Notes: a model not told the origin generated them from the sequence alone. 64,000 bases of DNA from Citrobacter werkmanii NBRC 105721 (GCA_000759755.1 BBMW01000003.1:372001-436000), one strand, 5' to 3'; positions 9,781-20,362 are shown, numbered from the stretch's first letter. A program made the numbers and translations.

Positions 9781-11256
9781 ATGGCGGTAACGCAAACAGC
9801 CCAGGCATGTGACCTGGTCATTTTCGGCGCGAAGGGTGACCTGGCGCGGCGGAAATTGCTGCCTTCCCTGTATCAACTGGAAAAGGCCGGCCAGATTAAC
9901 CCGGAAACCCGTATTATCGGGGTAGGGCGTGCCGACTGGGACAAGGCAGCCTATACCAAGGTTGTGCGCGAAGCGCTCGAAACCTTCATGAAAGAAAAAA
10001 TTGATGAAGGTTTGTGGGAGACCCTCAGCGGTCGTCTGGAATTTTGTAATCTGGACGTCAATGATACCGCCGCATTTAGCCGTCTGGGTGAAATGCTGGA
10101 TCAGAAATCACGTACCACTATTAACTATTTCGCGATGCCGCCAAGCACTTTTGGCGCAATCTGCAAAGGTTTGGGTGAAGCAAAGCTGAATGCTAAACCT
10201 GCCCGCGTCGTGATGGAAAAACCGTTAGGAACATCACTGGCAACATCCCGCGAGATCAACGATCAGGTCGGCGAATATTTCGAAGAGTGTCAGGTTTATC
10301 GTATCGACCACTATCTCGGCAAAGAGACGGTGTTGAACCTGCTGGCACTGCGCTTTGCCAACTCCCTGTTTGTAAACAACTGGGATAACCGCACGATCGA
10401 TCACGTTGAAATTACCGTCGCGGAAGAAGTGGGTATTGAAGGTCGCTGGGGCTATTTTGACCAGGCCGGTCAAATGCGCGACATGATCCAAAACCACCTA
10501 CTGCAGATCTTGTGCATGATTGCGATGTCTCCGCCGTCGGACCTGAGCGCCGACAGCATCCGCGATGAAAAAGTGAAGGTACTGAAATCACTGCGTCGCA
10601 TCGATCGCTCGAACGTGCGTGAAAAAACGGTTCGCGGTCAGTACACCGCGGGTTTTGCCCAGGGCAAAAAAGTCCCGGGATATCTGGAAGAAGAGGGCGC
10701 GAACAAGAGCAGCAATACAGAAACGTTTGTGGCGATCCGTGTGGATATCGATAACTGGCGCTGGGCGGGCGTTCCGTTCTACCTGCGTACCGGTAAACGT
10801 TTACCGACGAAGTGCTCTGAAGTCGTGGTCTACTTCAAAACGCCTGAGCTGAATCTGTTCAGAGAGTCCTGGCAGGATCTGCCGCAGAACAAGCTGACTA
10901 TTCGTTTGCAGCCTGATGAAGGTGTTGATATCCAGGTGCTGAACAAAGTGCCGGGTCTGGATCACAAGCATAACCTGCAAATTACTAAGCTTGATCTGAG
11001 CTATTCCGAAACTTTCAACCAGACGCACCTGGCTGACGCCTATGAGCGTCTGCTGCTTGAAACGATGCGCGGTATTCAGGCACTGTTTGTGCGTCGTGAT
11101 GAAGTTGAAGAAGCCTGGAAGTGGGTCGACTCAATTACCGAAGCATGGGCAATGGACAACGATGCGCCGAAGCCGTATCAGGCAGGGACCTGGGGACCGG
11201 TTGCCTCTGTGGCAATGATCACCCGTGATGGCCGTTCCTGGAACGAATTCGAGTAA
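9781..11256 (+). CDS. zwf: Glucose-6-phosphate 1-dehydrogenase
   Basis: 491 aa from the ATG at 9781, the E. coli length, with GAGGAG 6 nt upstream. It oxidises glucose-6-phosphate to 6-phosphogluconolactone with NADP and opens both the pentose phosphate and Entner-Doudoroff routes. The nucleotide-binding GAKGDLA lies at residues 16-22 and the active-site signature RIDHYLGKE at 174-182. Upstream are a HexR palindrome and a likely SoxS box. edd-eda follows. Confidence 0.98.
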   Translation: MAVTQTAQACDLVIFGAKGDLARRKLLPSLYQLEKAGQINPETRIIGVGRADWDKAAYTKVVREALETFMKEKIDEGLWETLSGRLEFCNLDVNDTAAFSRLGEMLDQKSRTTINYFAMPPSTFGAICKGLGEAKLNAKPARVVMEKPLGTSLATSREINDQVGEYFEECQVYRIDHYLGKETVLNLLALRFANSLFVNNWDNRTIDHVEITVAEEVGIEGRWGYFDQAGQMRDMIQNHLLQILCMIAMSPPSDLSADSIRDEKVKVLKSLRRIDRSNVREKTVRGQYTAGFAQGKKVPGYLEEEGANKSSNTETFVAIRVDIDNWRWAGVPFYLRTGKRLPTKCSEVVVYFKTPELNLFRESWQDLPQNKLTIRLQPDEGVDIQVLNKVPGLDHKHNLQITKLDLSYSETFNQTHLADAYERLLLETMRGIQALFVRRDEVEEAWKWVDSITEAWAMDNDAPKPYQAGTWGPVASVAMITRDGRSWNEFE

Positions 11257-11280
11257 AATATCATCTAGCCCATAGTGGTT

Positions 11281-11296
11281 ATTTTACCGGTAACAT
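11281..11296. promoter_or_regulatory. GntR operator for edd-eda
   Basis: ATTTTACCGGTAACAT matches the GntR operator consensus ATGTTACCGGTAACAT at 15 of 16 positions. It lies 25 nt after the zwf stop and about 195 nt before edd. GntR represses gluconate genes and edd-eda until gluconate is present. The site is upstream of the zwf terminator, not between terminator and edd. Confidence 0.75.
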
Positions 11297-11334
11297 GATC
11301 TAACACAGATTGCAGAATAATTTTTGCACTTTTA

Positions 11335-11368
11335 AGCCTCGCGTGGATTCACCCGCGGGGCTTTTTTT
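11335..11368 (+). terminator. Rho-independent terminator downstream of zwf
   Basis: AGCCTCGCG / CGCGGGGCT stem (one G-T pair) with a 10-12 nt loop and seven T. It lies between the GntR-like operator and edd, so a transcript started at that operator would have to pass it. Confidence 0.8.
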
Positions 11369-11489
11369 ATTACACTGCCTGAAACGATTTTGCCCCTGAG
11401 CTACGGCAAACAAGCGATTCAGCACTTTTAATCTGACTGATAAGCATTGTTAATCCTACCGCTCTGACAGATAAATTTTAGGAGCCTCT

Positions 11490-13301
11490 ATGAATCCGAA
11501 TTTGTTACGCGTAACACAGCGTATCGTCGAACGTTCTCGCGACACACGTTCTGCCTATCTCGCCCGTATTGAACAAGCTAAATCGACCACCGTTCATCGT
11601 TCGCAACTGGCATGCGGTAACCTGGCGCATGGCTTTGCCGCGTGTCAGCCGGACGACAAGGCATCGCTGAAAAGCATGCTGCGTAACAATATCGCGATCA
11701 TTACCTCCTACAACGACATGCTTTCCGCGCATCAACCGTATGAACATTATCCGGCGATCATTCGCAAAGCACTGCATGAAGCCAATGCGGTAGGTCAGGT
11801 TGCCGGTGGTGTGCCGGCCATGTGTGACGGTGTTACCCAGGGACAGGATGGGATGGAACTTTCGCTGCTGAGTCGTGAAGTGATTGCGATGTCAGCCGCT
11901 GTAGGTCTCTCTCACAATATGTTCGATGGCGCACTGTTCCTCGGCGTGTGCGATAAAATTGTCCCGGGCCTGGTAATGGCGGCGCTGTCATTCGGTCACC
12001 TGCCGTCAATCTTCATTCCTTCCGGCCCGATGGCGAGTGGCCTGGCGAACAAAGAAAAAGTGCGTATTCGTCAACTCTATGCGGAAGGCAAAGTTGATCG
12101 CATGGCGCTGCTTGAGTCCGAGGCGGCGTCCTATCACGCACCGGGTACCTGTACGTTCTACGGCACGGCGAATACTAACCAGATGGTCGTGGAGTTCATG
12201 GGGATGCAACTGCCAGGTTCTTCATTCGTCCATCCGGATGCGCCGCTGCGTGAAGCGTTGACCGCTGCTGCAGCCCGTCAGGTTACGCGTCTTACCGGGA
12301 ACGGCAATGAATGGATGCCGATCGGTAAAATGATCGATGAAAAAGTGGTGGTGAACGGAATTGTGGCGCTGCTGGCGACCGGGGGCTCAACTAACCATAC
12401 GATGCATCTGGTGGCCATGGCGCGTGCGGCCGGGATTCTGATTAACTGGGATGACTTCTCCGATCTGTCCGATATCGTGCCGCTGATGGCGCGTTTGTAC
12501 CCGAACGGTCCGGCGGATATTAACCATTTCCAGGCGGCGGGCGGCGTACCGGTTCTAATGCGTGAGCTGCTGAACGCGGGTTTGCTGCACGAAGATGTGA
12601 ATACCGTTGCCGGATTCGGTTTATCGCGTTACACCATGGAGCCGTGGCTCAACAACGGTGAACTGGACTGGCGCGAAGGGGCGGCGAAATCGCTGGACAG
12701 CAACGTGATTGCCTCTTTTGACCAACCTTTCTCCCACCACGGCGGTACCAAAGTGCTGAGCGGTAACCTCGGGCGTGCAGTGATGAAAACGTCGGCAGTA
12801 CCGGTCGAAAATCAGGTTATAGAAGCCCCGGCAGTTGTTTTTGAAAGTCAGCACGATGTGTTACCGGCCTTTGATGCGGGTCTGCTTGACCGCGATTGCG
12901 TAGTTGTTGTGCGTCATCAGGGGCCAAAAGCGAACGGAATGCCAGAATTACATAAACTCATGCCGCCACTTGGTGTATTATTGGACCGTTGTTTCAAAAT
13001 TGCGTTAGTTACCGATGGACGACTTTCAGGTGCTTCAGGTAAAGTGCCTTCAGCAATCCATGTAACCCCAGAAGCCTATGATGGCGGTCTGCTGGCAAAA
13101 GTACGTGATGGCGACATCATTCGTGTGAATGGACAGACAGGTGAATTGACGCTGCTGGTTGACGAAGAAGAACTTGCTTCACGTCAGCCTCACATTCCAG
13201 ACCTTAGCGTATCGCGCGTGGGTACTGGACGTGAAATGTTCAGCGCGTTGCGTGAGAAGCTGTCCGGAGCGGAGCAGGGCGCAACCTGTATCACTTTTTA
13301 A
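11490..13301 (+). CDS. edd: 6-phosphogluconate dehydratase
   Basis: 603 aa, full E. coli length. It dehydrates 6-phosphogluconate to 2-keto-3-deoxy-6-phosphogluconate, the first dedicated Entner-Doudoroff step. It is an IlvD/Edd-family 4Fe-4S enzyme, with signature regions [11 protein letters not shown] and GVCDKIVPG and a C-terminal [16 protein letters not shown]. The ribosome binding site TTTAGGAGCC is well placed. It forms an operon with eda, 34 nt downstream. Confidence 0.97.
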   Translation: MNPNLLRVTQRIVERSRDTRSAYLARIEQAKSTTVHRSQLACGNLAHGFAACQPDDKASLKSMLRNNIAIITSYNDMLSAHQPYEHYPAIIRKALHEANAVGQVAGGVPAMCDGVTQGQDGMELSLLSREVIAMSAAVGLSHNMFDGALFLGVCDKIVPGLVMAALSFGHLPSIFIPSGPMASGLANKEKVRIRQLYAEGKVDRMALLESEAASYHAPGTCTFYGTANTNQMVVEFMGMQLPGSSFVHPDAPLREALTAAAARQVTRLTGNGNEWMPIGKMIDEKVVVNGIVALLATGGSTNHTMHLVAMARAAGILINWDDFSDLSDIVPLMARLYPNGPADINHFQAAGGVPVLMRELLNAGLLHEDVNTVAGFGLSRYTMEPWLNNGELDWREGAAKSLDSNVIASFDQPFSHHGGTKVLSGNLGRAVMKTSAVPVENQVIEAPAVVFESQHDVLPAFDAGLLDRDCVVVVRHQGPKANGMPELHKLMPPLGVLLDRCFKIALVTDGRLSGASGKVPSAIHVTPEAYDGGLLAKVRDGDIIRVNGQTGELTLLVDEEELASRQPHIPDLSVSRVGTGREMFSALREKLSGAEQGATCITF

Positions 13302-13335
13302 GACTTATTTTGTAATCAGGCGAGAGAAAACTCTG

Positions 13336-13977
13336 ATGAAAAACTGGAAGACAAGTGCAGAAGCAATCCTGACCACTGGCCCGGTTGTACCGGTTATTGT
13401 GGTTAATAAACTGGAACATGCGGTGCCGATGGCAAAAGCGCTGGTTGCAGGTGGCGTGCGCGTTCTGGAAGTGACCTTACGTACCGCATGTGCGATGGAT
13501 GCCATTCGCGCGATCGCGAAAGAAGTTCCGGACGCCATCGTCGGCGCAGGTACTGTACTGAATCCGCAACAACTGGCTGAAGTCACTGAAGCCGGTGCGC
13601 AGTTTGCTATCAGCCCGGGTCTGACCGAGCCGCTGTTAAAAGCCGCAACGGAAGGGACTATTCCGCTGATCCCAGGTATCAGCACCGTTTCTGAACTGAT
13701 GTTGGGTATGGACTACGGATTAAAAGAGTTCAAATTCTTCCCGGCAGAAGCGAACGGCGGTACTAAAGCGCTGCAGGCGATTGCGGGTCCGTTCTCTCAG
13801 GTGCGTTTCTGCCCAACCGGTGGTATCTCCCCGGCGAACTACCGTGACTACCTGGCGCTGAAAAGCGTGCTGTGCATCGGGGGTTCCTGGCTGGTTCCAG
13901 CAGATGCGCTGGAAGCTGGTGATTACGATCGCATTACTAAACTGGCGCGTGAAGCAGTAGAAGGCGCGAAGCAGTAA
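13336..13977 (+). CDS. eda: KHG/KDPG aldolase
   Basis: 213 aa from the ATG at 13336, the E. coli length; the frame is open further upstream but only as an overlap inside edd. It cleaves KDPG to pyruvate and glyceraldehyde-3-phosphate, and also handles KDPG from hexuronate breakdown. The class I aldolase fold is a TIM barrel; the Schiff-base lysine is K133 in EFKFFPAE, with E45 in LEVTLRT. KdgR, the hexuronate repressor encoded at 35.7 kb, controls eda in E. coli. Confidence 0.97.
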   Translation: MKNWKTSAEAILTTGPVVPVIVVNKLEHAVPMAKALVAGGVRVLEVTLRTACAMDAIRAIAKEVPDAIVGAGTVLNPQQLAEVTEAGAQFAISPGLTEPLLKAATEGTIPLIPGISTVSELMLGMDYGLKEFKFFPAEANGGTKALQAIAGPFSQVRFCPTGGISPANYRDYLALKSVLCIGGSWLVPADALEAGDYDRITKLAREAVEGAKQ

Positions 13978-13993
13978 GCCGTTAATGCGTATA

Positions 13994-14036
13994 CCGTAGG
14001 CCGGATAAGGCGCGTCAACGCCTTATCCGGCCTACG
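13994..14036. repeat. REP palindrome between eda and purT
   Basis: A near-perfect 19-bp inverted repeat (CCGTAGGCCGGATAAGGCG and its complement) around a 5-nt loop, the classic enterobacterial REP sequence. It sits between the convergent eda and purT genes and is the only structure there that could stabilise or end both transcripts. Confidence 0.9.
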
Positions 14037-14046
14037 GATCTGGTTT

Positions 14047-15225
14047 TTATCCTGTAACTTTCACCTGTGCGGCGGCATTTTTCGCACGTTCAACCGCCTC
14101 TTCAATGGTCTGCGCTGTAGCCAGTACCACGCCTAAACGACGACTCCCGTCGATCTCCGGCTTACCAAAGAATCGTACTTGCAGACCAGCGCCCACGGCG
14201 GCCTGTACGTTATCAAACGACACATTCTGGCTGGTAAGTTGCGGCAGAATAACGGCGGAAGCGGAAGGCCCGTACTGACGGATTTCGCCAACGGGCAGAC
14301 CGAGAAATGCGCGAACGTGCAGGGCAAACTCAGACAGGTCCTGCGATATTAAGGTCACCATTCCGGTATCGTGTGGGCGAGGGGAGACTTCGCTAAAAAT
14401 CACCTCATCACCGCAGACAAATAGCTCCACGCCAAACAGACCGTAGCCACCTAACGCCAGCACGACTTTACGGGCAATATCCTGCGCGCGCGCCAGCGCC
14501 AGGTCGCTCATCTGCTGAGGCTGCCAGGATTCACGATAATCGCCATCTTCCTGACGATGCCCTACTGGCGCGCAAAAGTGCACGCCATCAACGGCGCTAA
14601 CGGTAAGCAGGGTAATTTCAAAATCAAAATCTACCACGCCTTCGACGATAACACGCCCGGCGCCTGCCCGGCCTCCCTGTAGAGCATAGTTCCAGGCTTC
14701 GGTGAGTCGATCGGCTGAACGAATAAAGCTTTGCCCCTTACCTGAGGAACTCATTACTGGCTTCACGATGCAAGGAAAGCCTATTTCGGCGACGGCCTCG
14801 CGAAAGCGAGTTTCGCTGTCTGCAAAGCGGAAAGAAGAGGTTGGTAAAGACAGCTCCTCTGCGGCGAGGCGACGGATCCCTTCGCGGTTCATGGTCAGTT
14901 GGGTCGCTCGTGCGCACGGCACAACGTGTTGCCCTTCCTGTTCCAGTTTTACCAGCATATCCGTGGCAATCGCCTCTATTTCCGGCACGATATAATGTGG
15001 CTTTTCGCGCCCGACAACCTCGCGCAATGCTTCGCCATCCAGCATGTTGATAACGTATGAGCGATGGGCAACGTGCATGGCTGGCGCGTCGGGGTAACGA
15101 TCCACTGCAATGACTTCCACACCCAGGCGTTGGCATTCGATCGCCACTTCTTTACCCAGTTCACCTGAGCCTAATAACATCACTCGCGTTGCTGCGGGAC
15201 GCAGCGCTGTGCCTAATAACGTCAT
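14047..15225 (-). CDS. purT: Formate-dependent GAR transformylase PurT
   Basis: 392 aa, the E. coli length. It makes formyl-glycinamide ribonucleotide from GAR, formate and ATP, the folate-independent route for the third purine step. It is an ATP-grasp protein: N-terminal pre-grasp region with [11 protein letters not shown], then ATP-binding residues including [12 protein letters not shown] and the metal-binding [23 protein letters not shown] consensus PUR box lies 36 nt upstream of its start. Confidence 0.97.
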   Translation of the reverse strand: MTLLGTALRPAATRVMLLGSGELGKEVAIECQRLGVEVIAVDRYPDAPAMHVAHRSYVINMLDGEALREVVGREKPHYIVPEIEAIATDMLVKLEQEGQHVVPCARATQLTMNREGIRRLAAEELSLPTSSFRFADSETRFREAVAEIGFPCIVKPVMSSSGKGQSFIRSADRLTEAWNYALQGGRAGAGRVIVEGVVDFDFEITLLTVSAVDGVHFCAPVGHRQEDGDYRESWQPQQMSDLALARAQDIARKVVLALGGYGLFGVELFVCGDEVIFSEVSPRPHDTGMVTLISQDLSEFALHVRAFLGLPVGEIRQYGPSASAVILPQLTSQNVSFDNVQAAVGAGLQVRFFGKPEIDGSRRLGVVLATAQTIEEAVERAKNAAAQVKVTG

Positions 15226-15260
15226 AAATTAATCCCCTGTTTTATCTGGGCGTAGTATAT

Positions 15261-15276
15261 ACGAAAACGTTTGCGT
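15261..15276. promoter_or_regulatory. PurR operator of purT
   Basis: ACGAAAACGTTTGCGT is the exact reverse complement of the PUR consensus ACGCAAACGTTTTCGT. It lies in the 132-bp gap between the divergent purT and yebG, 36 nt from the purT start. Confidence 0.92.
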
Positions 15277-15318
15277 CTGTCTTTATTACCAGGTTGATTT
15301 TGGGGTTCAAAAAGAATA

Positions 15319-15338
15319 TACTGTACATAAATACAGGT
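15319..15338. promoter_or_regulatory. LexA (SOS) box of yebG
   Basis: TACTGTACATAAATACAGGT has the CTG-N10-CAG core (15321-15336) with an AT-rich centre, 20 nt before the yebG ATG. YebG is a known SOS gene. Confidence 0.9.
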
Positions 15339-15357
15339 AATTTAAGAGGCTGCAAAA

Positions 15358-15648
15358 ATGGCGGTTGAAGTTAAATACGTAGTCATTCGGGAAGGTGAGG
15401 AAAAAATGTCGTTTACCAGCAAAAAGGAAGCCGATGCGTATGACAAAATGCTTGATACAGCGGATTTGCTCGACACATGGCTGGAGCAGTCACCGGTAGC
15501 GCTTGAAGACGAGCAGCGTGAAGCGCTTTCCCTGTGGCTGGCTGAGCAAAAAGATGTGCTGAGCGCCATCCTGAAAAACGGCAAACTGCCTTCTCCGCAG
15601 GTCGTTGAAAATGACGCACACGCTGAGGATGATACCCAGGCTGCCTGA
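15358..15648 (+). CDS. yebG: SOS-induced protein YebG
   Basis: 96 aa, as in E. coli (same length class). Small acidic soluble protein with the conserved start MAVEVKYVVIREGEEKMSFTSKKEADAYDKMLD. It is induced by DNA damage through LexA, and the box 20 nt upstream supports this here. Its biochemical function is not established. The C-terminal tail is variable and acidic. Confidence 0.93.
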   Translation: MAVEVKYVVIREGEEKMSFTSKKEADAYDKMLDTADLLDTWLEQSPVALEDEQREALSLWLAEQKDVLSAILKNGKLPSPQVVENDAHAEDDTQAA

Positions 15649-15769
15649 AACAACTTGCGCTCCTGACGTTTTGTACCATGCTTTTCCCTGAATCATTGTG
15701 CAATCCCTGACGTTCTTTCGCGTTGCTACATGCAACCGGAAGGACGAAGGGGAGATAAAGGAGAAAAGA

Positions 15770-16123
15770 ATGTATAAAAAAAGAGCGTTGTTAAGCCTGC
15801 TGTTGTTATCTGCCAGCGTATCTGTACTTGCGGCAAATATGGAAAGCAAAAATGTTCAGTTTCCCAAGTGTGAAGGGCTGAATGCTGATGGTATTGCGGC
15901 GAGCGTGAAACGTGATTATCAGCAAAATCGCATCGCGCGCTGGGCTGACGATCAAAAGCGTGTTGGGCAAGCCGATCCTGTTGCCTGGGTTAATACCCCC
16001 GATATTACGGGCAAAGATGGCAAGTGGTCGGTCCCGCTGACGGTCCGTGGGAAAAGTGCGGATATTCACTATCAGGTAAAAGTAGACTGCAAAGCCGGAA
16101 CGGCGGAGTATCAACCGCAGTAA
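15770..16123 (+). CDS. yebF: Secreted protein YebF
   Basis: 117 aa from the ATG at 15770, which follows AAGGAG; the frame is open 72 nt further upstream without similarity. It has a Sec signal peptide (basic MYKKR start, hydrophobic core, cleavage after about residue 21 at VLA). The mature protein carries one conserved Cys pair (KCEGL and DCKAG). E. coli YebF is notable for being released to the medium through outer-membrane porins. The physiological role is unknown. Confidence 0.93.
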   Translation: MYKKRALLSLLLLSASVSVLAANMESKNVQFPKCEGLNADGIAASVKRDYQQNRIARWADDQKRVGQADPVAWVNTPDITGKDGKWSVPLTVRGKSADIHYQVKVDCKAGTAEYQPQ

Positions 16124-16169
16124 CGAGCGTATTTGCACATCTTTTGATGAGCTGAACACTTCCTGACAT

Positions 16170-16213
16170 CCCCTCGGGTACGCTTTGACGATTATTCGTC
16201 TGTACTTGAGGGG
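16170..16213 (+). other. 5'-UTR hairpin covering the yebE ribosome binding site
   Basis: CCCCTCGGGTAC (16170-16181) pairs with GTACTTGAGGGG (16202-16213), a 12-bp stem with two G-U pairs and a 20-nt loop. The 3' arm contains the GAGGGG ribosome binding site of yebE, whose ATG is at 16218. Whether a transcript contains both arms depends on the promoter, which I could not place. Confidence 0.6.
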
Positions 16214-16217
16214 CAAA

Positions 16218-16877
16218 ATGGCTAACTGGCTGAACCAACTACAATCTCTTCTTGGGCAAAAAGGATCCTCCGCATCATCTTCCGCCGAGCAAGGGCTGAG
16301 TAAACTTCTGGTCCCTGGCGCGTTAGGCGGTCTGGCGGGATTACTGGTTGCCAACAAATCCTCACGTAAGTTACTGAGTAAATATGGCACCAGCGCGCTT
16401 CTGATGGGTGGCGGTGCAGTTGCCGGAACCGTGCTGTGGAACAAATACAAAGATAAAGTTCGCGCCGCGCATCAGGATGAGCCGCAGTTCGGCGTACAAA
16501 GCTCGCCGCTGGATGAGCGAACTGAACGCCTGATCCTGGCGCTGGTTTTTGCGGCTAAAAGCGATGGTCATATTGATGCTAAAGAGCGTACCGCCATTGA
16601 ACAGCAGCTTCGTGAGGCGGGTGTTGAAGAACAAGGCCGCGTTCTGATTGAGCGGGCGATTGAACAACCGCTGGATCCTCAGCGCCTGGCGCAAGGGATC
16701 CGCAACGAAGAAGAGGCGCTGGAAATATACTTCCTGAGCTGTGCGGCGATTGATATCGACCACTTTATGGAGCGCAGCTATCTGAATGCGCTGGGTGACG
16801 CGTTGAAGATCCCACTGGATGTTCGTGACGGCATTGAACAGGATCTCAAGGCGCAAAAACAGGCTTTACCGGGTTAA
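16218..16877 (+). CDS. yebE: Inner-membrane protein YebE (DUF533)
   Basis: 219 aa from the ATG at 16218, the E. coli length. N-terminal region with a glycine-rich hydrophobic stretch ([16 protein letters not shown] and [14 protein letters not shown], about 30-75), then a soluble TerB-like/DUF533 domain ([23 protein letters not shown] onward) with acidic residues that could bind metal. It is known as a Cpx envelope-stress target in E. coli; function unknown. Its ribosome binding site lies inside a stable hairpin. Confidence 0.93.
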   Translation: MANWLNQLQSLLGQKGSSASSSAEQGLSKLLVPGALGGLAGLLVANKSSRKLLSKYGTSALLMGGGAVAGTVLWNKYKDKVRAAHQDEPQFGVQSSPLDERTERLILALVFAAKSDGHIDAKERTAIEQQLREAGVEEQGRVLIERAIEQPLDPQRLAQGIRNEEEALEIYFLSCAAIDIDHFMERSYLNALGDALKIPLDVRDGIEQDLKAQKQALPG

Positions 16878-16963
16878 TTACTTATCGCTAAGGTGCATGT
16901 TTCGCTTGCATCATCGCTGTCTTTTGCCACCCTTATAGGATGTTTAAGCAAAAGAACAATGAC

Positions 16964-19039
16964 ATGCTACCAAAAGCTTCTCGTATTCCCCACGCCATGA
17001 CGCAGCATGGCGATACACGTGTTGATAATTATTACTGGCTGCGAGACGACACCCGCTCGCAGCCGGACGTGCTCGAATACCTGCAACAGGAAAATGCGTA
17101 TGGCCATCAGGTTATGGCTTCGCAGCAGGCTTTGCAGGAGCGTGTTCTGAAAGAAATTATCGACCGTATTCCCCCACAGGATGCATCCGCTCCCTATGTG
17201 AAAAATGGTTATCGTTACCGCCATATTTATGAACCGGGATGTGAATATGCCATTTATCAGCGCCAGTCGGTTCTCAGCGAAGAGTGGGATGAATGGAATA
17301 CTCTGCTGGACGGCAACCAGCGCGCAGCCCACAGTGAATTTTATACGCTGGGAGGGCTGGCGATATCACCCGATAATAGCATTATGGCGCTGGCCGAAGA
17401 TTACCTCTCTCGTCGGCAATATGGCGTTCGCTTTCGCAACCTGGAAAGCGGCAACTGGTATCCGGAAGTACTGGATAACGTTGAAGCGGATCTGGTCTGG
17501 GCGAATGATTCCCAGACCTTCTATTACGTTCGCAAACACGCCACGACGTTACTGCCGTACCAGGTCTGGCGGCATACCGTTGGATCTCCCTCGTCACTGG
17601 ACGAATTGGTGTACGAAGAAGCCGATGACATGTTTTATGTCAGTCTGCATAAAACCACCTCGTTACATTATGTGGTGATCCATATCGCCAGCGCGACGAC
17701 CAGCGAGGTTCTGCTGTTGGATGCAGAACTGGCCGACGCCGAACCTTTGCTTTTTTTAGCGCGGCGTAAAGACCACGAGTACAGCCTCGATCACTATCAG
17801 CACAAGTTTTATCTGCGTTCTAATCGTGAAGGTAAAAACTTTGGTCTGTACCGCACGCGCGTACGCAATGAACAAGCGTGGGAGGTGCTGATCCCGCCGC
17901 GCGAGAACGTCATGCTGGAGGGGTTTACCCTGTTTACCGACTGGCTGGTGGTGGAAGAACGCCAGCAGGGTTTAACCAGTCTGCGTCAGATCAATCGCAA
18001 AACGCGCGAAGTGATCGGTATCGCCTTTGACGATCCGGCGTATGTGACCTGGCTTGCCTATAACCCGGAACCGGAGACATCGCGCCTGCGCTATGGCTAT
18101 TCCTCCATGACCACGCCGGACACGTTGTTTGAACTCGATATGGACACCGGGGAGCGTCGCGTGCTTAAGCAGACGGAGGTCCCCGGATTTGATGCGGCGA
18201 ATTACCGCAGCGAACATGTCTGGATCACCGCCCGTGATGGTACCGAGGTTCCGGTCTCGCTGGTTTATCATCAAAAGTATTTCCTGAAAGGGAAAAATCC
18301 TCTACTGGTTTACGGCTATGGCTCGTATGGTGCCAGCATGGATGCTGATTTCAGTAGCAGCCGTTTAAGCTTATTGGATCGCGGCTTTGTTTACGCCATT
18401 GCCCATGTGCGTGGCGGCGGTGAATTGGGTCAGCAATGGTACGAAGACGGTAAGTTTCTGCACAAGAAAAATACCTTCAATGATTACCTCGATGTCTGCG
18501 ATGCGCTGCTAAGAATGGGTTATGGTGCGCCATCGTTATGCTACGGCATGGGGGGAAGCGCCGGAGGAATGTTAATGGGCGTAGCCATTAATGAACGCCC
18601 GGACTTGTTCCATGGCGTGATTGCCCAGGTGCCGTTTGTCGACGTGGTGACCACGATGCTGGATGAGTCAATTCCCCTGACCACCGGTGAATTTGAGGAA
18701 TGGGGTAATCCGCAGGATCCGCAGTACTATGCGTATATGAAAAGCTACAGCCCCTATGACAACGTCACCGCGCAGGATTATCCACATCTGCTGGTCACGA
18801 CAGGATTACACGACTCCCAGGTGCAATACTGGGAACCGGCAAAGTGGGTGGCAAAATTGCGTGAGTTAAAAACGGATGATCGCTTGCTGTTACTGTGCAC
18901 GGATATGGATTCCGGGCACGGCGGCAAGTCCGGACGTTTTAAATCTTACGAAGGCGTGGCCCTTGAGTACGCATTTTTGATTGGGCTGGCACAGGGAACG
19001 CTGCCTGGAAAGTCTTCAGATCAGGCGTTATCCAGATAG
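16964..19039 (+). CDS. ptrB: Oligopeptidase B (protease II)
   Basis: 691 aa from the ATG at 16964 (E. coli PtrB is 686). A cytoplasmic S9A serine peptidase cutting after Lys or Arg in short peptides. An N-terminal seven-bladed propeller (about 70-410) gates a C-terminal alpha/beta hydrolase domain. The nucleophile Ser lies in [12 protein letters not shown], and the Asp and His in [12 protein letters not shown] and DSGHGGKSG. The C-terminus runs a few residues further than in E. coli, so it overlaps the 3' end of the convergent exoX by 19 bp. Confidence 0.96.
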   Translation: MLPKASRIPHAMTQHGDTRVDNYYWLRDDTRSQPDVLEYLQQENAYGHQVMASQQALQERVLKEIIDRIPPQDASAPYVKNGYRYRHIYEPGCEYAIYQRQSVLSEEWDEWNTLLDGNQRAAHSEFYTLGGLAISPDNSIMALAEDYLSRRQYGVRFRNLESGNWYPEVLDNVEADLVWANDSQTFYYVRKHATTLLPYQVWRHTVGSPSSLDELVYEEADDMFYVSLHKTTSLHYVVIHIASATTSEVLLLDAELADAEPLLFLARRKDHEYSLDHYQHKFYLRSNREGKNFGLYRTRVRNEQAWEVLIPPRENVMLEGFTLFTDWLVVEERQQGLTSLRQINRKTREVIGIAFDDPAYVTWLAYNPEPETSRLRYGYSSMTTPDTLFELDMDTGERRVLKQTEVPGFDAANYRSEHVWITARDGTEVPVSLVYHQKYFLKGKNPLLVYGYGSYGASMDADFSSSRLSLLDRGFVYAIAHVRGGGELGQQWYEDGKFLHKKNTFNDYLDVCDALLRMGYGAPSLCYGMGGSAGGMLMGVAINERPDLFHGVIAQVPFVDVVTTMLDESIPLTTGEFEEWGNPQDPQYYAYMKSYSPYDNVTAQDYPHLLVTTGLHDSQVQYWEPAKWVAKLRELKTDDRLLLLCTDMDSGHGGKSGRFKSYEGVALEYAFLIGLAQGTLPGKSSDQALSR

Positions 19040-19683
19040 TGCTTCAGCGTTAATCGCAGCTCCGGGCTCATACTGTCGAGATTATTAAATAACCAACGCA
19101 GATAGCCCGGATCGCGTTCAGCCACCTCTGATACCGGTTTTCCACGGTACTTACCAAATGTGAAGGTCGTGAGTAACGCGGGGCGACCGGTAATGTCGAC
19201 CATCTGCTCTGCAGTCCAGCCTGAAGTTTGCATGATGTCGATCAGCAAAGCCGCAGTGATGTAGCAGTCGTACAGAGCACGGTGATGATGCAGGCCTGCG
19301 GGCGTCTGAACGCTCAGCTTACGTGATTTATACAGCGCCATATTGCTGTATTTGATTCCAGGCCACAATCGACGGGAGAGCTTCATGGTGCAGATCCACT
19401 CACCGGGCATCTCTGGCAATACGCGGCGGTCGAAGCTTGCGTTGTGCGCCACGTACCACTCGCTACCGTAATAGTGCGGAATGATATCTTCAATCCATGG
19501 CTTATCGGCCACCATTGCTTCAGTAATGCGATGAATAGCCATCGCCTGGGGACTAATAGGGCGGTCAGGACGCACCAGATGGCTCATTGGGTTAACTATC
19601 TTTCCATCAACCACATCGACAGAAGCAATCTCAACAATGCCTCCCTGCAGACCACAGGTTTCTGTATCTATTATGCGCAACAT
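19021..19683 (-). CDS. exoX: Exodeoxyribonuclease X
   Basis: 220 aa from the ATG at 19683, the E. coli length. A DnaQ-superfamily DEDDh 3'-5' exonuclease active in mismatch repair and UV repair. Exo motifs: [23 protein letters not shown], and [16 protein letters not shown] with the catalytic His. It lies 22 nt after yobB on the same strand and is probably co-transcribed with it. Confidence 0.95.
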   Translation of the reverse strand: MLRIIDTETCGLQGGIVEIASVDVVDGKIVNPMSHLVRPDRPISPQAMAIHRITEAMVADKPWIEDIIPHYYGSEWYVAHNASFDRRVLPEMPGEWICTMKLSRRLWPGIKYSNMALYKSRKLSVQTPAGLHHHRALYDCYITAALLIDIMQTSGWTAEQMVDITGRPALLTTFTFGKYRGKPVSEVAERDPGYLRWLFNNLDSMSPELRLTLKHYLDNA

Positions 19684-19705
19684 GCCATGCTCCCGACCAA
19701 AACGA

Positions 19706-20362
19706 CTAGCGTAATGGAATGATATCACCTTGCCAACCCCGTGGCGTGCGTTGACCGGTTAAGAGCAAAGAACCGCTGTCGGCGCGGACAATCAATTGGC
19801 CTCGCTCGTCCCATAACGCACTACTCCCGCGCGCATTGGCCATTAATACTGCGATGGCGAATTTATGCGAGAAACGTTGTAGACGAGATGTGGAGGAGAG
19901 CAATTCAGGTTCGCTGACGGACTGGCTACTGGTAAACAGCGAAAAATTCGGGTCGATATCGATACCTTCCGGCTGACTATCCACAACGCTGATGGTATTG
20001 CGCTGTCTGGCAATACAGGCCCCGTGGCTCTGATGAAACGTTAATGGTGAGGTCATCCAGGGAGAGAAAAGCGCAATGCCTTTCACAAAACGATTGTTAT
20101 GCTCTACCGGCAATCCCGCGATAATGGTCATGCGGTAAGTCGCTGCGGCATGCGCCAGCGGTTCCAGCAACGCTTCATCAGGTGGCGCTGGGAGGGAGTC
20201 ATTCTCATCAACGCAGCCCAACAAGGAGAGGGCGGGGAAGACCAGCAATTCACATTGGCATTGTGCGGCTGCCTGAATGAATTGCAGGTGATGGGCAACG
20301 TTTTCGGTCACTGACGTGTGAAGGGGTTCGTATTGTGCTGCTGCGATTTTCCAGTGTGACAT
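19706..20362 (-). CDS. yobB: YobB, degenerate nitrilase-superfamily protein
   Basis: 218 aa, recognisable as carbon-nitrogen hydrolase fold from WKIAAAQYEP at the start, ELLVFPALSLLGC (about 38-50), and the late MANARGSSALWDERGQLI (nitrilases: NRVG...SxxxDPxG). The catalytic Glu of FPE is Ala44 here, and I find neither the triad Lys nor the Cys motif; the protein is about 50 residues shorter than active members. It is therefore probably not an amidase. It precedes exoX. Function unknown. Confidence 0.85.
   Translation of the reverse strand: MSHWKIAAAQYEPLHTSVTENVAHHLQFIQAAAQCQCELLVFPALSLLGCVDENDSLPAPPDEALLEPLAHAAATYRMTIIAGLPVEHNNRFVKGIALFSPWMTSPLTFHQSHGACIARQRNTISVVDSQPEGIDIDPNFSLFTSSQSVSEPELLSSTSRLQRFSHKFAIAVLMANARGSSALWDERGQLIVRADSGSLLLTGQRTPRGWQGDIIPLR

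Noticed and set aside
17944-17951. GCTGGTGG octamers (Chi), here and at about 32272, 33538, 47035, 58237 and 58651, and on the other strand near 40531 and 51492
   Set aside because: Frequent in enterobacterial coding sequence; no clustering or orientation bias that says anything about this region.
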